Shown here: positions 14,367 to 16,300 of the stretch, in pieces | Layout of the letters: the number at the start of each line of letters is the position of its first letter | Position numbering within the stretch: position 1 is the stretch's first letter | Source: RGIG3102 sp964369975 | Lineage (GTDB): Bacteria; Bacillota; Clostridia; Oscillospirales; Ruminococcaceae | Reading direction: 5' to 3' | Assembly (NCBI GenBank): GCA_964369975.1 | Contig: CAYJFZ010000023.1 | Coordinates: 1 to 16,300 of the forward strand | Length of the DNA stretch: 16,300 bases | Made by a program: the position numbers and the translations under genes | Notes under the pieces: model-generated | Databases searched by the model: none | The model's input: the letters and a program-made list of their open reading frames with translations, nothing else | Told to the model about the DNA's origin: nothing

Positions 14367-14645
14367 ATAGTTCGAGTCCTATAAAATTTTTAGAAAATAT
14401 CTTTTTTGGACATGAAGTACATATAAGGCAGTCAATTTGGATGTTAACCTTGAAAAAGTCAGTGTTTATCAGCTAAATTGACTCTTTTTTTGCAAAAAAA
14501 CAGTGATTTTTAATAGTGCGTTTTCATGGATGTTTTTTACTAAAAACAGCCTAAAATCAAACCCCTATTATCACACAAGGAAAATATATCAAAATTTAAT
14601 AAAAAAAAGATTAAAAGGCGTTAGTTTAAATGAAAAACTAACGCC
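14367..14645. repeat. MITE-like dispersed repeat, copy 2
   Basis: This is the direct-orientation partner of the repeat at 5582, with the same order of landmarks: AATAGTTCGAGTCC start, the AGTCAATTT/AAATTGACT hairpin, ACTAAAAACAGCCTAAAAT and GGCGTTAGTTT. The right inverted repeat is degraded here (CAAACCCCTATTATC instead of AGACTCGAACTATC), but the distal hairpin is intact. The two copies lie about 8.8 kb apart. Confidence 0.75.
14430..14491 (+). terminator. Terminator-like hairpin inside repeat copy 2
   Basis: AGTCAATTT (14430-14438) pairs with AAATTGACT (14475-14483), followed by a T run to 14491. It is the same structure as in copy 1 and could end the amidase transcript. Confidence 0.55.
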
Positions 14646-14652
14646 CTTTTTT
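14617..14652 (+). terminator. Intrinsic terminator at the end of repeat copy 2
   Basis: GGCGTTAGTTT (14617-14627) pairs perfectly with AAACTAACGCC (14635-14645), with a 7-nt loop and then a T run. In copy 1 the right arm has diverged, so this hairpin is specific to copy 2. Confidence 0.85.
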
Positions 14653-14733
14653 ATTGCAAAAATATATTTAAGGCGGTGAAAATAATGCACTATCAATAAT
14701 AAGCCTATAACAATAATTAAAAAAGGAGAAAAT

Positions 14734-15534
14734 ATGAGATTAAATGTTCAAACAAAAAATAAAAAAGAATATGTCTACTTGCCAATGAATGAAAATGACC
14801 TTGATAGAACTTGTAAAAGATTAGACATAAAAAACAATATGACAGAAACAGTTACTGTAATAGAAGATTACAATGAAAACAGACTTACAAATCTTTTAAA
14901 GAATAAGCCTGTGAATTTAGATAAACTAAATTTTCTAGTTAAAAGCCTTGAAAGATTTACCACACATGAAACTCAAACCTTTTATGCAGTAGCTACTGCT
15001 AAAAACTATACTACTTTAAATGAGTTGATAGATTTAAGTTTTAATACTCACTGCTACAGCTTAATCAACGATTTTAAGGACTTGAATGAGCTGGGCAAGA
15101 GTTTGTACCTAAATGAGCAAACAGTTGTAAATAGCGAAGAATTAGAAAGATTTAATGGTGAAAGATATATTAATGAAATGATGAAAAATAATCCAGAGCC
15201 ATTAGTATCTCGTTATGGGTTTGCATATCCAAATAGCAATACACCAAAAATAGTTTACAATGGAGGTGTTTACCCACCATACCTATACAAACCAGAACTG
15301 ATAACTGCAGAAATATCAATAAATAATGTATCAGAATATATTTTTTTACCTTATGAAGAAACTGCTGTATTAAAAGCATTAGAACGTATGAATGCAAAAA
15401 GTATTGATGATGTTGTAATTAATAAAGTTCAGTTTAATTTGCCAACTAATCTTTCAAATATTGTAAAAGATGCAGATTTAAATACTTTAAATGAATTTGC
15501 AAAAGCAGTTGAAGTAATACATAAATCAGATTAG
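14734..15534 (+). CDS. ArdA-like antirestriction-type protein of a conjugative element, probably C-terminally truncated
   Basis: A 266-residue acidic protein built from a repeated unit. Repeat one has EYVYLPMNENDL (about 12-23), then VNLDKLNFLVKSLE and a helical part to NDFKDLNELGKSLYLNEQ. Repeat two starts at EYIFLPYEETAV (about 207-218) and reaches ADLNTLNEFAKAVE before the stop. The layout, including GGVYPPYLYKPE between the repeats, matches proteins annotated as ArdA-like antirestriction proteins in clostridial conjugative transposons. ArdA-type proteins mimic DNA to block type I restriction during transfer. In repeat one about 60 more residues follow the LNFL helix, but repeat two stops early. 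The frame then runs into a fragment of a different gene, suggesting a deletion at about 15530. AAGGAG at 14723-14728 supports the start. Confidence 0.62.
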   Translation: MRLNVQTKNKKEYVYLPMNENDLDRTCKRLDIKNNMTETVTVIEDYNENRLTNLLKNKPVNLDKLNFLVKSLERFTTHETQTFYAVATAKNYTTLNELIDLSFNTHCYSLINDFKDLNELGKSLYLNEQTVVNSEELERFNGERYINEMMKNNPEPLVSRYGFAYPNSNTPKIVYNGGVYPPYLYKPELITAEISINNVSEYIFLPYEETAVLKALERMNAKSIDDVVINKVQFNLPTNLSNIVKDADLNTLNEFAKAVEVIHKSD

Positions 15535-15535
15535 A

Positions 15536-15925
15536 GCAGATACAGAAGTAATAACTTCGATTTATGTTTCAGGTGGTGAAAGAAATCCAGATAATCCTGC
15601 TAATGTGACTTTTAATATCGAAGGAGTGTATTATAACGTAGGGAATATCTATTATCCAGAGGATGATAGCCAGATAGTGTGGGTGAAATGGACAACCCCA
15701 AGTGAGCAACAAGAAATGGTGATAAATGTATCTTCTAATAATACGACGATTAGCCAAAGGACTATAAATGTTAATATAGTAGATTTAGATGAAAATCCAC
15801 CACCAAATCCAGTTGCTGATGATAGAAACGATAGTTTTGAATTATCAAACATTCCAAGTAGAGAAGAAAAAACAAAGCTAGAATGGTCGGTTTGGTCTTG
15901 TTATTGGAAGGCGAATTGGGAATGA
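15536..15925 (+). pseudogene. Internal fragment of a conjugative-element gene
   Basis: The coding signal begins at 15536 in a different frame from the ArdA-like gene, before any start codon, with TEVITSIYVSGGERNPDNPA. It continues to a stop at 15923-15925. The segment looks like a beta-rich domain (VTFNIEGVYYNVGNIYYP, VWVKWTTPSE), then a Pro-rich linker (ENPPPNPVADDR) and a Trp-rich start (EWSVWSCYWKANWE). I associate this combination with much longer, function-unknown proteins of clostridial conjugative elements. Both ends appear cut: no ribosome site or ATG at the 5' end, and a sudden stop in the Trp-rich part. The GTG at 15605 could start translation but lies within the conserved region. 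Confidence 0.5.
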
Positions 15926-15950
15926 TGCCAGTCAGCAGATAAGGGCAGTA

Positions 15951-16136
15951 GTGGATAAAGTAATATTCCCAGTTGTTGATTTTATTTTAGTAATTGCATT
16001 TTTCTTGAAGATGGGACTTGCATATTTTGATTATAGAAAAAGTGGAATGTTTGAATGGACTGCCCCAGCGATATTGTTTGCTTGCTTAGTTTTTACACTA
16101 ACAGCACCGATGTATATTTGGGAGATACTCGCATAA
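15951..16136 (+). CDS. Small conjugative-element membrane protein, DUF3852-like
   Basis: The GTG at 15951 gives 61 residues with two hydrophobic helices (about 5-22 and 40-58) joined by the loop AYFDYRKSGMFEWTAP. This loop and the ending LTAPMYIWEIL resemble small inner-membrane proteins of clostridial conjugative-transposon transfer operons (DUF3852-like by memory; possibly pilin-like). In-frame coding similarity seems to start further upstream, at about 15921 (NDASQQIRAVVDKV), without a start codon, so the original N-terminus was probably lost at the junction with the preceding fragment. AAGGG at 15941-15945 is a possible ribosome site. Confidence 0.5.
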   Translation: MDKVIFPVVDFILVIAFFLKMGLAYFDYRKSGMFEWTAPAILFACLVFTLTAPMYIWEILA

Positions 16137-16152
16137 GGACGATTATATGAAA

Positions 16153-16192
16153 ACAAGGCTATATCAAGCATTTAAGCGAGATATAGCCTTGT
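16153..16192 (+). terminator. Long perfect hairpin after the conjugative fragment
   Basis: ACAAGGCTATATC (16153-16165) and GATATAGCCTTGT (16180-16192) are perfect 13-bp arms around a 14-nt loop. The following GATTTATTAG is only weakly T-rich. It may work as a terminator or mark a recombination or origin structure. Confidence 0.55.
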
Positions 16193-16230
16193 GATTTATT
16201 AGTTAGATAATCTTTAGTAGGAGCGAAATG

Positions 16231-16260
16231 GCTTGTGTCAAGCGAATGCTCATTAGCTTG
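16231..16260. repeat. Overlapping palindromes near the window end
   Basis: GCTTG TGT CAAGC (16231-16243) overlaps an imperfect 22-bp palindrome (16239-16260) of the form CAAGC-AATG-CATT-GCTTG, with 18 of 22 bases symmetric. The role is unknown. Confidence 0.4.
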
Positions 16261-16300
16261 GGTTTTCATTATTGTCTCTTTAATAGTCGTTGCTTGAAAT

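Noticed and set aside
5582..14645. Composite transposon bounded by the two repeats
   Set aside because: No transposase lies within either copy or between them, and no target duplication is visible. Only a dispersed repeat is supported.
16159..16269. 36-codon minus-strand ORF with a weak ribosome site
   Set aside because: It runs through the perfect hairpin and palindromes, is very short and shows no recognisable protein features.

Overview
The window is strongly AT-rich (roughly 30% GC by eye) DNA with Gram-positive style signals: clear AGGAGG-type ribosome binding sites, near-consensus sigma-A promoters and short hairpin plus T-tract terminators. The gene families (large serine recombinase, TipC-like immunity proteins, YeiH, DUF5058 and clostridial conjugative-element genes) point to a low-GC member of the Firmicutes, most likely Clostridia. 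The species cannot be read from the sequence. All convincing genes lie on the + strand.

Left accessory region (1 to about 5900). It opens with the C-terminal part of a large serine recombinase and a strong terminator. Next comes a promoter-terminator pair that could make a small RNA of about 100 nt. A second strong promoter is overlaid by a 22-bp palindrome, and it drives a large Asn-rich toxin candidate. The toxin's C-terminal region resembles the TelC lipid II phosphatase type of polymorphic toxin. Behind it sit three tandem membrane-anchored paralogues that look like TipC-family immunity proteins, then a fourth copy broken off after 78 bp of homology. Each copy starts with an almost identical 200-bp module, has a variable middle and ends in a conserved C-terminus. 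The array stops next to a repeat of about 280 bp, with terminal inverted repeats, that recurs at 14.37 kb.

Central metabolic region (about 6200 to 14300). A LysR regulator is followed by a D-cysteine desulfhydrase-family PLP enzyme and, after a strong terminator, a YeiH-type putative sulfur-anion exporter. A tight three-gene operon follows: a DUF5058 membrane protein, a second small polytopic membrane protein and an N-acyl-D-amino-acid deacylase. Together these suggest uptake and deacylation of N-acyl-D-amino acids, then breakdown of a sulfur-containing (D-)amino acid to pyruvate and ammonia, with sulfide or sulfite release and export. This pathway is inferred. A membrane-anchored Ntn (choloylglycine hydrolase-like) amidase lies further downstream behind its own promoter.

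Right accessory region (about 14370 to the end). The second copy of the repeat precedes a shortened ArdA-like antirestriction gene, an internal fragment of a conjugative-element gene and a small conjugative-element membrane protein. The pieces abut as if joined by deletions, which suggests a decayed integrative conjugative element. A 13-bp perfect hairpin and some palindromic sequence close the window.

The most interesting system is the toxin with its immunity array. The toxin appears to lack the LXG export domain usual for its class. The immunity genes form a tandem mosaic array under a promoter that carries a near-perfect operator.
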